Position numbers and translations under genes: made by a program
Part shown: piece by piece, positions 49,146 through 57,474 of the stretch
How the letters are laid out: each line of letters starts with the position of its first letter
How positions within the stretch are numbered: position 1 is the stretch's first letter
Notes under the pieces: model-generated
What the model was told of the DNA's origin: nothing
The model's input: the letters and a program-made list of their open reading frames with translations, nothing else
The model's database searches: none
Assembly (NCBI GenBank): GCA_015060165.1
Contig: SUZC01000001.1
Location: 124,001-188,000, forward strand
DNA from: Rikenellaceae bacterium
Lineage (GTDB): Bacteria > Bacteroidota > Bacteroidia > Bacteroidales > Rikenellaceae
DNA length: 64,000 nucleotides
Direction of reading: 5' to 3'

Positions 49146-49945
49146 GCATAAAAGATAGAATCACAGAGATTTACCGCCTAATAATCCTACATTTCAGGGA
49201 GAATTGGCTTCTTGCGATGTGCCTTATTGGATTATTTACAGCAATAACAGCATTCAACTACATAGTTCCTGCGATTGACACCCCGCTTGACTACATAGCA
49301 AAATGGGATATCCGACACTATAAAGATATCAGAGCAAACACTTTGTTTCTATTTCTAATCGTAATTGCGTGGTATTCAATTGCGGCAATGTTCAAAGGTT
49401 TTGCTCGCCGTCAGCGATTGCACGATACGCTAATGTTGCCCGCTCGTCGCACATCGAGATTTGTAGCCGAGATGATTGCTGCGCTTATCGTTATACCAGC
49501 AATCCTGGTTGCAATTTGGACTGCGATTGATGCAGCAGATATTATCCGCCACGGATTCCCAGCTGAGTATCACTCTATGGAATGGTTTTGGACTAAGGAT
49601 ATATATTTTGGATTTTCAATGGCACTTATATTCTCTATCCACAGCCTGATTACTCTATGGCGAGCAAGCCACAAGAATTGGCTCTGCATTGGAATTTGCG
49701 TATTTGCATTTTTGATGCTTTTGGCATCGGCAAAATTCAGCATATATTATCCGTTTACCTATGGATATTTGAATGCGTCAGACGTTAGTAGCAACGCAGT
49801 TATCCTCTCTTACACAAAAATATCCGGCGTAGGAATAACAACAGAAGAGTTGGGCGAAAAGATTCAGCTCGCATTTTTCGGTCTGATTCCGATTGGACTC
49901 TACACATTATCACTTTTCTTATTTAAAGAGCGCAACACAAAATGA
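49139..49945 (+). CDS. ABC transporter membrane protein
   Basis: A 268-residue integral membrane protein with about six hydrophobic segments (LLAMCLIGLFTAITAFNYIV; FLFLIVIAWYSIAAMF; FVAEMIAALIVIPAILVAI; others toward the C-terminus). No signature motif; identified by position between an ABC ATPase and a GntR regulator, overlapping both. Substrate unknown. Confidence 0.78.
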   Translation: MLSIKDRITEIYRLIILHFRENWLLAMCLIGLFTAITAFNYIVPAIDTPLDYIAKWDIRHYKDIRANTLFLFLIVIAWYSIAAMFKGFARRQRLHDTLMLPARRTSRFVAEMIAALIVIPAILVAIWTAIDAADIIRHGFPAEYHSMEWFWTKDIYFGFSMALIFSIHSLITLWRASHKNWLCIGICVFAFLMLLASAKFSIYYPFTYGYLNASDVSSNAVILSYTKISGVGITTEELGEKIQLAFFGLIPIGLYTLSLFLFKERNTK

Positions 49946-50313
49946 TAACCAACGACAACAAGCCGCTATTTCTGCAAATCAAGGCGTGGATCGAGGATCA
50001 TATCCTGCGCGATGAGTGGCAGAGTGGTAGCCAGCTACCCTCAGTGAGGGAGTTGAGCGCAGAGTTTGGGGTAAACCCCAACACCATAGCTCGCACCTAC
50101 GAGCGACTAACGCTCGATGGCACGGTGCGAAGCGCAAGAGGTGTGGGATTCTTCGTGGCCGAAGAGGCAAAGTCTGCCATCATAAAGCAACGCAAAGAGG
50201 AGTTCTACAACGAGCAGATGCCCGCATTTATTCAGCAGATGCAACTGCTCGGCATCACACCCAACGAGATTCAAGAACAATACAACAAATTTTTAAGCAA
50301 TGAAGACAAGTAA
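49942..50313 (+). CDS. GntR-family regulator, YtrA type
   Basis: A 123-residue regulator with the GntR winged helix (KPLFLQIKAWIEDHIL; LPSVRELSAEFGVNPNTIART YERL region) and only a short C-terminal helix, the hallmark of the YtrA subfamily. These dimers usually repress their own ABC operon. Start overlaps the permease stop by 4 bases. Confidence 0.9.
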   Translation: MITNDNKPLFLQIKAWIEDHILRDEWQSGSQLPSVRELSAEFGVNPNTIARTYERLTLDGTVRSARGVGFFVAEEAKSAIIKQRKEEFYNEQMPAFIQQMQLLGITPNEIQEQYNKFLSNEDK

Positions 50314-50800
50314 CAAAATATTGATAGCACTCTGCATAATATATGCGGCCATTCCACTCGCACTATTTGGAGTGACTTGGGGTGTAATTCATAACCAAAG
50401 AAAAAATGTAAAACAAATCTGCCAGCGACTCTGCGAAAGACCAATTAGAGTGGTGGAGCTTAAGGGTGATTACGCATTCAATATGGACGTTCGCCACCCA
50501 GGACCAGAGACCTCACCCGACTATGGTAATCTGATATGGGGACACGGTATGCCTAAGGTTTTTGAGATTTCTGGCGACACAATCAGAATGGAGTACTCAG
50601 AAAAGAATAGGAACTATCAAGCTCCACACTTTTGGTCGGTTGAGTATATCATTCGCAATGGCGAGGTGAAAAAGTTGGAGCTTAACGATTGGCAGAAGAG
50701 AGCATTAGAGGATTATAGCGAAGAGAATCTTAGAGAGATAAAAGCCAACTTCAAACCCCTCACCGACAAACCGCAGCACCGCACATATATATACGATTAA
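50300..50800 (+). CDS. Membrane-anchored hypothetical protein
   Basis: A 166-residue protein with one N-terminal transmembrane segment (ILIALCIIYAAIPLALFGVTW) and a soluble, probably periplasmic domain of about 130 residues without a known motif. Start overlaps the GntR gene by 14 bases, so it belongs to this ABC operon and may be an accessory or sensing subunit (inference). Confidence 0.7.
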   Translation: MKTSNKILIALCIIYAAIPLALFGVTWGVIHNQRKNVKQICQRLCERPIRVVELKGDYAFNMDVRHPGPETSPDYGNLIWGHGMPKVFEISGDTIRMEYSEKNRNYQAPHFWSVEYIIRNGEVKKLELNDWQKRALEDYSEENLREIKANFKPLTDKPQHRTYIYD

Positions 50801-50811
50801 AACATACGAAA

Positions 50812-50847
50812 TAGGGACTGTCTAACAGATTATGTTAACAGTCCCTA
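50812..50847 (+). terminator. Terminator of the ABC/GntR operon
   Basis: TAGGGACTGT / ACAGTCCCTA, a perfect 10-bp stem followed by CTTTATT. Confidence 0.75.
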
Positions 50848-50982
50848 CTTTATTAGAGGTTGTATAACAAGAGCTATTTTGAAGCTGGTCGCAGACCAAG
50901 AAACCACAGTTTACTTGGCGTAAATGAGGATTTCGAGGTCAAGCCAGATGCCAAAAGAGCCTTGTTAGGCAACTTATACTAC
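50848..50982. other. Unexplained intergenic segment
   Basis: About 135 bases that look less AT-rich and more gene-like than typical spacer here (for example GAAGCTGGTCGCAGACCAAG, and one plus-strand frame reading FEVKPDAKRALLGNLYY). No start or full frame exists. It could be a remnant of a mobile element or an intergenic repeat; this cannot be decided from one copy. Confidence 0.35.
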
Positions 50983-51014
50983 AAAAAAACTGCCACCCTT
51001 GCTCAGGGTAGCAG
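50983..51014 (-). terminator. Terminator downstream of gpmI
   Basis: On the minus strand CTGCTACCCT / AGGGTGGCAG stem (one mismatch) followed by seven T. Confidence 0.85.
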
Positions 51015-51074
51015 TCTCCAACCATAAGTATATTGATTGACCTTTTGCAAGGTCAAAGCAATCGAATAAAAAAA

Positions 51075-52601
51075 CTATTTAAGCTCTACCAAAGCCTCAC
51101 CAGTCATCTCCTTAGGCTGATCCAAGCCCATCAGCTTCAACACTGTAGGAGCAACATCGGCCAAGATACCGTCCTTAACGCTCTTCACACGGTCTGAAAC
51201 AACCACAATAGGCACAGGATTCAAAGAGTGAGCTGTGTTTGGTGTACCGTCCTCGTTTACCGCGTTGTCGGCGTTACCGTGATCGGCAATCATCACAACC
51301 TCGTAGCCGTTAGCCTTTGCAGCCTCGACAACATCAGCCACGCACTCATCAACAGCCTTAACTGCCTTCTCGATAGCCTCGTAGATACCTGTGTGGCCCA
51401 CCATATCGCCATTAGCGAAGTTCAAGCAGATAAAGTCGAACTTCTGCTCGCCCAAAGCCTCTACCAACTTATCCTTCACCTCGTATGCGCTCATCTCTGG
51501 CTGCAAGTCGTAAGTTGCAACCTTTGGCGATGCAACCAAGATACGAGACTCGTTGTCGAACTCTGTCTCGCGACCACCATTGAGGAAGAATGTAACGTGA
51601 GCATACTTCTCAGTCTCGGCAATACGCAACTGTGAAAGGCCCAATGATGAAACATACTCACCGATTGTATTGCGAACATTCTCCTTATCGAACAAAATGT
51701 GCAAGCCCTCGAACTTAGCATCGTATGGAGTCATACAGCAGTAATACAATGGCATTGTGTGCATACCCTCCTCAGGCATATCCTGCTGAGTGAGAACGAT
51801 TGTAATCTCCTTTGCGCGGTCGTTACGATAGTTGAAGAAGATAACAAGGTCGTTAGGCTTGATGCGGCCCACTACCTCGCCATTCTCGTCAATACGAACG
51901 ATTGGCTTCACGAACTCGTCGGTTACGCCCTCGTCGTATGAACGCTGCATAGCCTCCACCATATCGGTAGCTGCATCACCCACACCATTCACGAGCAAAT
52001 CATAAGCTACCTTCACACGCTCCCAACGCTTATCGCGATCCATTGCGTAGTAACGGCCAATGATTGAAGCAATCTTACCTGTCGATTTAGCCAAGTTAGC
52101 CTCTACATCGGCGATAAAGCCCTTACCGCTCTTAGGGTCGGTATCACGACCGTCCATAAAGCAGTGAACATAGGTATTCTCAATGCCGTAGTGCTTAGAA
52201 ATCTCGGCCAATTTATAAAGGTGCTCGATTGAAGAGTGTACACCACCGTCAGAGGTCAAGCCCATAAAGTGAACATTCACTCCATTTGCCTTTGCATACT
52301 CAAACGCCTTTACAATCTCCTCGTTCTGATAGATTGAGTTATCGGCACAAGCACGGTTGATCTTAACCAAATCCTGATATACCACACGACCAGCTCCGAT
52401 ATTGAGGTGACCCACCTCCGAGTTACCCATCTGACCATTGGGCAAACCAACGTTCTCACCATCAGTACGCAACTGAGCGTGAGGATACTTCTCGGTCATA
52501 GCCGAGATATAAGTAGGTTTCATAGTCGAAATAACGTCCGACTTTGTGCCATTACCGATTCCCCAACCATCGAGAATCATCAATAATACTTTCTTATCCA
52601 T
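51075..52601 (-). CDS. gpmI: Phosphoglycerate mutase, 2,3-bisphosphoglycerate-independent
   Basis: A 508-residue glycolytic enzyme interconverting 3- and 2-phosphoglycerate through a phosphoserine. Mn-binding LMILDGWG is at the N-terminus, the catalytic serine is in [10 protein letters not shown], the substrate arginines are in [11 protein letters not shown], and the second metal set is in [11 protein letters not shown]. Normal length. It follows alaS by 57 bases on the same strand and may be cotranscribed. Confidence 0.97.
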   Translation of the reverse strand: MDKKVLLMILDGWGIGNGTKSDVISTMKPTYISAMTEKYPHAQLRTDGENVGLPNGQMGNSEVGHLNIGAGRVVYQDLVKINRACADNSIYQNEEIVKAFEYAKANGVNVHFMGLTSDGGVHSSIEHLYKLAEISKHYGIENTYVHCFMDGRDTDPKSGKGFIADVEANLAKSTGKIASIIGRYYAMDRDKRWERVKVAYDLLVNGVGDAATDMVEAMQRSYDEGVTDEFVKPIVRIDENGEVVGRIKPNDLVIFFNYRNDRAKEITIVLTQQDMPEEGMHTMPLYYCCMTPYDAKFEGLHILFDKENVRNTIGEYVSSLGLSQLRIAETEKYAHVTFFLNGGRETEFDNESRILVASPKVATYDLQPEMSAYEVKDKLVEALGEQKFDFICLNFANGDMVGHTGIYEAIEKAVKAVDECVADVVEAAKANGYEVVMIADHGNADNAVNEDGTPNTAHSLNPVPIVVVSDRVKSVKDGILADVAPTVLKLMGLDQPKEMTGEALVELK

Positions 52602-52630
52602 CTTTTTATATTGTTTAATTCTTATTCTTC

Positions 52631-52672
52631 TTATTCAGCGTCAGTTATTCGGCCTCAATTATTCAGCGTCTA
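52631..52672. repeat. Three 14-bp tandem repeats at the alaS 3' end
   Basis: TTATTCAGCGTCAG, TTATTCGGCCTCAA and TTATTCAGCGTCTA in tandem with a period of 14. On the minus strand each unit contains a GAATAA; the copy closest to alaS encodes its last residues (DAE) and stop. Confidence 0.65.
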
Positions 52673-55280
52673 ACTTTGAGGTGATAATCTCAACAGCCTT
52701 ATCGATTGCAGCCTGCAATGCATCGGGATTCTTACCACCAGCCGTAGCAAAGAACTTCTGGCCACCGCCACCACCGTTCATAACCTTTGCGGCCTCACGG
52801 ACAACAGCACCTGCATCTACGCCCTTAGCCACGATGTCGTCGCCTAACATCACTGCCAACATTGGCTTATAGTCGGTAACTGAACCGAGAACCAAAATGA
52901 TATCATTTACTCGTGAACGCAAAGCATAGGCCAAATCCTTAATCATATTCGATGCGTATGAAACTTGACGAGCCACTACGAAATATTTATCCTCCACATT
53001 TCGCTTTGCCATAATCTTCTCGACCATAGCATCGATCTGCTCCTTGTGCAACTGCTCAATCTCCTTCTGCAGAGTCTCGTTGCTCTCGATCATCTTCTTG
53101 ATAGCAACCTCAATCTTTGGGTTGTTTACCAACTCGGCCAAATTGTGAATCTGATCCTCTACGGCATACATAACCTCCTCGGCACGCTCGGCAGTAACCG
53201 CCTCGATACGGCGCACACCAGCCGAGATTGCACTCTCGCCCATAATCTTAAATACACCCAACGTTCCAGTAGCCGAAGTGTGAGTACCACCACACAACTC
53301 CACAGAATCACCAAACTTCACAACGCGCACCTTATCGCCATACTTCTCGCCGAACAATGCGATTGCACCCATAGCGTTGGCCTCCTCCATTGTAGCCTCA
53401 CGATTCTCCTCCAATGGGTGATTCTCACGAATGAGTTTATTCACCATACGCTCCACCTCACGCAACTGCTCAGCAGTAACTTTCTGGAAGTGCGAGAAGT
53501 CGAAACGCAAGCCCTGAGGTGTAACCATCGAACCCTTCTGCTCAACGTGAGTTCCAAGCACTGCACGCAACGCCTGATCCAAAAGGTGAGTTGCGGTGTG
53601 GTTGTTTGCAGCAGCCTGACGCTTTGCAGCATCGACAACGGCTGTAAACTCTGACTCCAAATTCTCAGGCAACTTTGCTGTAACGTGAATAATAAGACCA
53701 TTCTCCTTCTCGGTAGCGATTATATCCACCTTCTCGTTAGCACTCTCAATATAACCTGTATCACCAATCTGACCTCCTGAATTTCCATAAAAAGGAGTCT
53801 GATTGAACACCAACTGATATGTAGTCTTATTCTTTGAAGTCACACGACGATAGCGAGCAATCTTAACGGGAGCCGTCAAAGTATCGTAACCAATGAACTC
53901 ACACTGCTCGATAGGCATAATCTCCTGCCAATCGTCAATATCCTGTGCTGCAGCGTTGCGAGAACGCTCCTTCTGAGCCTGCAACTCCTTCTCAAAGCCA
54001 GCCAAATCAATCTCAACACCCTGCTCGCGAGCGATAAGCTCGGTAAGGTCGATTGGGAATCCGAATGTATCGTAAAGCTCAAAAGCATCCTTACCAGAGA
54101 TAACACCACCCTTGCCGACCTTAGCAATAACGCGGTCCAACAGATTGATACCTGTTGCCAATGTACGCAAGAATGAAGCCTCTTCCTCCTCGATAACACG
54201 CTCGATAAGGGTCTGCTGCTTCTTCAATTCGGGGAATTGGTGACCCATCTGCTCAGCCAAGCCAGCTACAAGTTTGCACAATGTAGGCTCGGTAAAACCT
54301 AAATATGTATAGCCGTAACGTACCGCACGACGCAAAATACGACGAATCACATATCCCGCCTTCGCATTTGCCGGAAGCTGACCATCAGCAATCGAGAATG
54401 CAATAGCACGCAAGTGATCGGCAATTACACGCATTGCCACGTCGCACTTCTCGTCAGCGCCATACTGCTTGCCTGCCATCGCTGCAATACGAGAAATGGT
54501 TGGCTGGAACACATCGGTATCGTAGTTCGACTTCTTGCCCTGCATAATCATACAGAGACGCTCGAATCCCATACCTGTATCGACATGCTTAGCCGGCAAC
54601 GACTCCAACTCACCATTTGCCTTACGATTGAACTGCATAAACACCAAGTTCCAAATCTCAATTACCTGCGGGTGGCTCTGGTTGACCATATCGCGACCAG
54701 GAATCTTCGCAACCTCCGCCTCATCACGCAAGTCGAAGTGGATCTCACTACAAGGACCGCAAGGGCCGGTCTCGCCCATCTCCCAGAAGTTGTCGTGCTT
54801 ATTACCACGAATGATGTGATCCTCGGGAAGATATTGCTTCCAATAGTCGTAAGCCTCCTGATCGAATGGTACGCCATCCTCCTCGCTACCCTCGAATACG
54901 GTAGCATACATACGGCTCTTATCCAAACCATAGACCTCGGTCAAAAGCTCCCATGCCCACGAGATAGCCTCTTTCTTAAAATAATCACCGAAAGACCAGT
55001 TACCCAACATCTCGAACATAGTATGGTGGTAGGTATCGTGACCAACCTCCTCCAAGTCATTGTGCTTACCAGAAACTCGCAAACACTTCTGGGTATCGGC
55101 AGCTCTCGCCCACTTACGAGGAGCATTACCCAAGAAGATCTCCTTGAACTGGTTCATACCAGCATTGGTAAACATCAAAGTGGGGTCACCCTTGACCACC
55201 ATCGGAGCCGAAGGAACAATCGTATGCTCCTTACTTTGGAAGAAATCCAAAAAAGCTTGTCTAATTTTGTTTGATTCCAT
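52659..55280 (-). CDS. alaS: Alanyl-tRNA synthetase
   Basis: An 873-residue class II synthetase charging tRNA-Ala and editing mischarged Ser/Gly. The catalytic domain includes [19 protein letters not shown] and [14 protein letters not shown]. The editing domain has the zinc ligands HTATH and CGGTH, and the C-Ala domain includes [14 protein letters not shown]. The ATG at 55280 (MESNKIRQ) is the family start; the upstream extension of that frame overlaps the promoter region. Full normal length. Confidence 0.97.
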   Translation of the reverse strand: MESNKIRQAFLDFFQSKEHTIVPSAPMVVKGDPTLMFTNAGMNQFKEIFLGNAPRKWARAADTQKCLRVSGKHNDLEEVGHDTYHHTMFEMLGNWSFGDYFKKEAISWAWELLTEVYGLDKSRMYATVFEGSEEDGVPFDQEAYDYWKQYLPEDHIIRGNKHDNFWEMGETGPCGPCSEIHFDLRDEAEVAKIPGRDMVNQSHPQVIEIWNLVFMQFNRKANGELESLPAKHVDTGMGFERLCMIMQGKKSNYDTDVFQPTISRIAAMAGKQYGADEKCDVAMRVIADHLRAIAFSIADGQLPANAKAGYVIRRILRRAVRYGYTYLGFTEPTLCKLVAGLAEQMGHQFPELKKQQTLIERVIEEEEASFLRTLATGINLLDRVIAKVGKGGVISGKDAFELYDTFGFPIDLTELIAREQGVEIDLAGFEKELQAQKERSRNAAAQDIDDWQEIMPIEQCEFIGYDTLTAPVKIARYRRVTSKNKTTYQLVFNQTPFYGNSGGQIGDTGYIESANEKVDIIATEKENGLIIHVTAKLPENLESEFTAVVDAAKRQAAANNHTATHLLDQALRAVLGTHVEQKGSMVTPQGLRFDFSHFQKVTAEQLREVERMVNKLIRENHPLEENREATMEEANAMGAIALFGEKYGDKVRVVKFGDSVELCGGTHTSATGTLGVFKIMGESAISAGVRRIEAVTAERAEEVMYAVEDQIHNLAELVNNPKIEVAIKKMIESNETLQKEIEQLHKEQIDAMVEKIMAKRNVEDKYFVVARQVSYASNMIKDLAYALRSRVNDIILVLGSVTDYKPMLAVMLGDDIVAKGVDAGAVVREAAKVMNGGGGGQKFFATAGGKNPDALQAAIDKAVEIITSKLDAE

Positions 55281-55327
55281 ATATATCGTTTTTATCATTC
55301 TTATCGTTATAATCTTGTAACGGATTG

Positions 55328-55335
55328 CAAAATTA
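55328..55335 (-). promoter_or_regulatory. -7 promoter box of alaS
   Basis: On the minus strand TAATTTTG, 47 bases upstream of the alaS ATG. Confidence 0.5.
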
Positions 55336-55347
55336 CACAATTTCAGT

Positions 55348-55355
55348 TAAATTTG
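55348..55355 (+). promoter_or_regulatory. -7 promoter box of the first M23 gene
   Basis: TAAATTTG, 38 bases before the ATG at 55394; the two promoters in this spacer are back to back. Confidence 0.5.
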
Positions 55356-55393
55356 CACCATAAAATAAGGTATTTTAAATATTTTAACGTCGA

Positions 55394-56359
55394 ATGAGAA
55401 TAAATACGACCCCTAACAGCTATACAGACGAGGCAAAAAGCCTTGTTCATAGGTTGCGTACCTACCGTCTCATTCGCAATCTACTGATCGGATTTATCGT
55501 TGTTTCGGTAATCAATCTGCTTTTTTCATCGTTTTTTTACACTCCGAAGATTTACACTCTATCCAAGCAACGCCGCGAGTTGGAGCTCCGATACGAGATT
55601 CTCCACAACCGCATCCAGGCATCGCAACGTAAATTGGAACAGATCCGTCACCGCGACAACTATGTCTACCGACCTCTGTTCTCATCCGATACGCTTTCGA
55701 TCGAGGGAATATACTCTCCTTATGCCGAGAGCAAATATTATGATGAGTTTGGCAACATGCCATCACCCTTAGCAATGCCTCTGTGGCACGATATTGACCA
55801 ATTGGCAAGGAGTCTATATTTAGAATCACGATCGATGGACGAGTTGCAGATTTTATCAAAGGATAAAGAAAAATTCTCTACTGCCATACCCGCGGTATGG
55901 CCCATTGACCGTACAAAAATGCGCAATAAGATCGGAGCATTCGGTTACCGTATGCACCCAGTTTACCGCCGTTGGAAATTCCATAGCGGAGTGGACCTTC
56001 CAGGCCGAATCGGTGACCCTATATATGCTACGGGCGACGGTGTAGTGGAGTACATTGAGCGCAGTCGCGCAAGATATGGATATGGTACGCAAGTACTTAT
56101 TGATCACGGATTTGGATACAAAACCCGATATGCCCACCTTAACAAAATCCACGTCGCCAAAGGCGATACCATAAAACGCGGCCAATTGATTGCCGACATG
56201 GGTAATACAGGAGTTTCGACCTCACCACACCTCCACTACGAGGTGATTTACAAGCGAGCCCACGTAAATCCGATCAACTATTTTGACAAGAATATGTCAG
56301 CCGAGGCGTATAAGAGTTTGATGAACCAAATTCAAGATGCCAACTACGAGGCCGAATAA
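55394..56359 (+). CDS. Membrane-anchored M23 peptidase (first of two)
   Basis: A 321-residue cell-wall endopeptidase or regulator. One N-terminal helix (LIGFIVVSVINLLFSSFF, residues about 36-53) is followed by a coiled coil (LSKQRRELELRYEILHNRI, then QASQRKLEQIRH) and a C-terminal M23 domain. The zinc ligands are FHSGVDLPG (HxxxD) and PHLHYEV (HxH), plus RYAHL. All are present, so activity is plausible. The coiled coil recalls EnvC/MepM-like proteins that act in division or envelope growth. Followed by a paralogue after a 65-base gap. Confidence 0.88.
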   Translation: MRINTTPNSYTDEAKSLVHRLRTYRLIRNLLIGFIVVSVINLLFSSFFYTPKIYTLSKQRRELELRYEILHNRIQASQRKLEQIRHRDNYVYRPLFSSDTLSIEGIYSPYAESKYYDEFGNMPSPLAMPLWHDIDQLARSLYLESRSMDELQILSKDKEKFSTAIPAVWPIDRTKMRNKIGAFGYRMHPVYRRWKFHSGVDLPGRIGDPIYATGDGVVEYIERSRARYGYGTQVLIDHGFGYKTRYAHLNKIHVAKGDTIKRGQLIADMGNTGVSTSPHLHYEVIYKRAHVNPINYFDKNMSAEAYKSLMNQIQDANYEAE

Positions 56360-56424
56360 CAATCTGGCAGCATAGGATATAACACTAAAAGAATAGCACT
56401 AAGCCACACAAAAAAGTATTGAGT

Positions 56425-57366
56425 ATGACAAACGATACAAACACAAAACGCAATCATTCACGCCGCCAACGAGTTGTAAGATTCGTTGTAGGATTGTTTG
56501 CGTGGGTAAGTGCAATTTTGATATACTATATAGGATTCTCATTTCTATTCGATACTCCCTACGAGCACCAGCTTCGTCAGGATAACAACAAGCTACGTCA
56601 GGAGTACAATTCGATGGCCGAGCGATACGACTCTTTGGAGATGATTCTCGACAATATCACAGCTCGCGACAAAAGCGTATTTCGCATTTTGTTTGAATCA
56701 AATCCATATGATTTAGATACCGAACAAAGCGAAGAAAGATTGGCTTTACAAGAGAAAACCATATCTAAACCAAAACGTGAGTTGGAATCTGATTTAAATC
56801 AAAGAATCAACGAGTTAAGCAAGCATGTTGATAAGCTTGAGTCGTCGTGGAAAAGAATTAAAACGCTAGGCGACAGCCTTGGCCAAAACAGTAGCAATAT
56901 ACCATCAATCCAACCGGTACTCAATAAGCAGCTGACATTACTTACAGCAGGATATGGAACCATTTTGAACCCATTCTACCGAACACTGAAATCGCACCAG
57001 GGTATCGACTACACAGTAGCCGAAGGATCGAGCGTATTCGCTACTGCTGATGGCGTCGTCAAGGAGATTTCCGACAAAAACTCCACCTTAGGAAAAACCA
57101 TTGTAATAGACCATCAAAATGGATATAAAACATCATATAGCCACCTCATGAGTGTGGTTGTACGTCGCGGGCAGAAAGTTGAGCGAGGTGACATAATTGC
57201 CCTATCGGGCAACTCCGGACTATCGCTCGCACCTCACCTCCACTACGAGGTGCGCTACAACGATATGCGTATCGATCCTATACACTACTTTTTTATGGAA
57301 CTCACACCCGACGAGTATCAGCGTATAATCCGTATAGCCCAATCCGGTATGCAGTCGTTTGATTAA
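56425..57366 (+). CDS. Membrane-anchored M23 peptidase (second of two)
   Basis: A 313-residue paralogue of the preceding gene with the same layout: a basic N-terminus, one helix (VVGLFAWVSAILIYYIGFSFLF region), coiled coils and a C-terminal M23 domain. The zinc ligands HQGIDY and PHLHYEV are intact. An in-frame TTG at 56419 could also start translation, but the ATG at 56425 is preferred. The coiled-coil parts differ more than the peptidase parts, suggesting divergence in partner choice. Confidence 0.88.
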   Translation: MTNDTNTKRNHSRRQRVVRFVVGLFAWVSAILIYYIGFSFLFDTPYEHQLRQDNNKLRQEYNSMAERYDSLEMILDNITARDKSVFRILFESNPYDLDTEQSEERLALQEKTISKPKRELESDLNQRINELSKHVDKLESSWKRIKTLGDSLGQNSSNIPSIQPVLNKQLTLLTAGYGTILNPFYRTLKSHQGIDYTVAEGSSVFATADGVVKEISDKNSTLGKTIVIDHQNGYKTSYSHLMSVVVRRGQKVERGDIIALSGNSGLSLAPHLHYEVRYNDMRIDPIHYFFMELTPDEYQRIIRIAQSGMQSFD

Positions 57367-57443
57367 TCTCGACCCCACATCCAAATCAATTTAGCACAAA
57401 AGTTATCAACAATCGCAGGCTAAAGCTTCCGATTCACGCAATA

Positions 57444-57465
57444 TTTTGCTATCTTCGTAGCAAAA
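57444..57465 (+). promoter_or_regulatory. Palindromic promoter region of addBA
   Basis: TTTTGCTA-TCTTCG-TAGCAAAA is a perfect 8-bp inverted repeat; the -7-like TATCTTCG lies inside it, nine bases before the addB ATG region. It could be an operator over the promoter or a short hairpin at the mRNA start. Confidence 0.5.
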
Positions 57466-57474
57466 TCAAAACCT

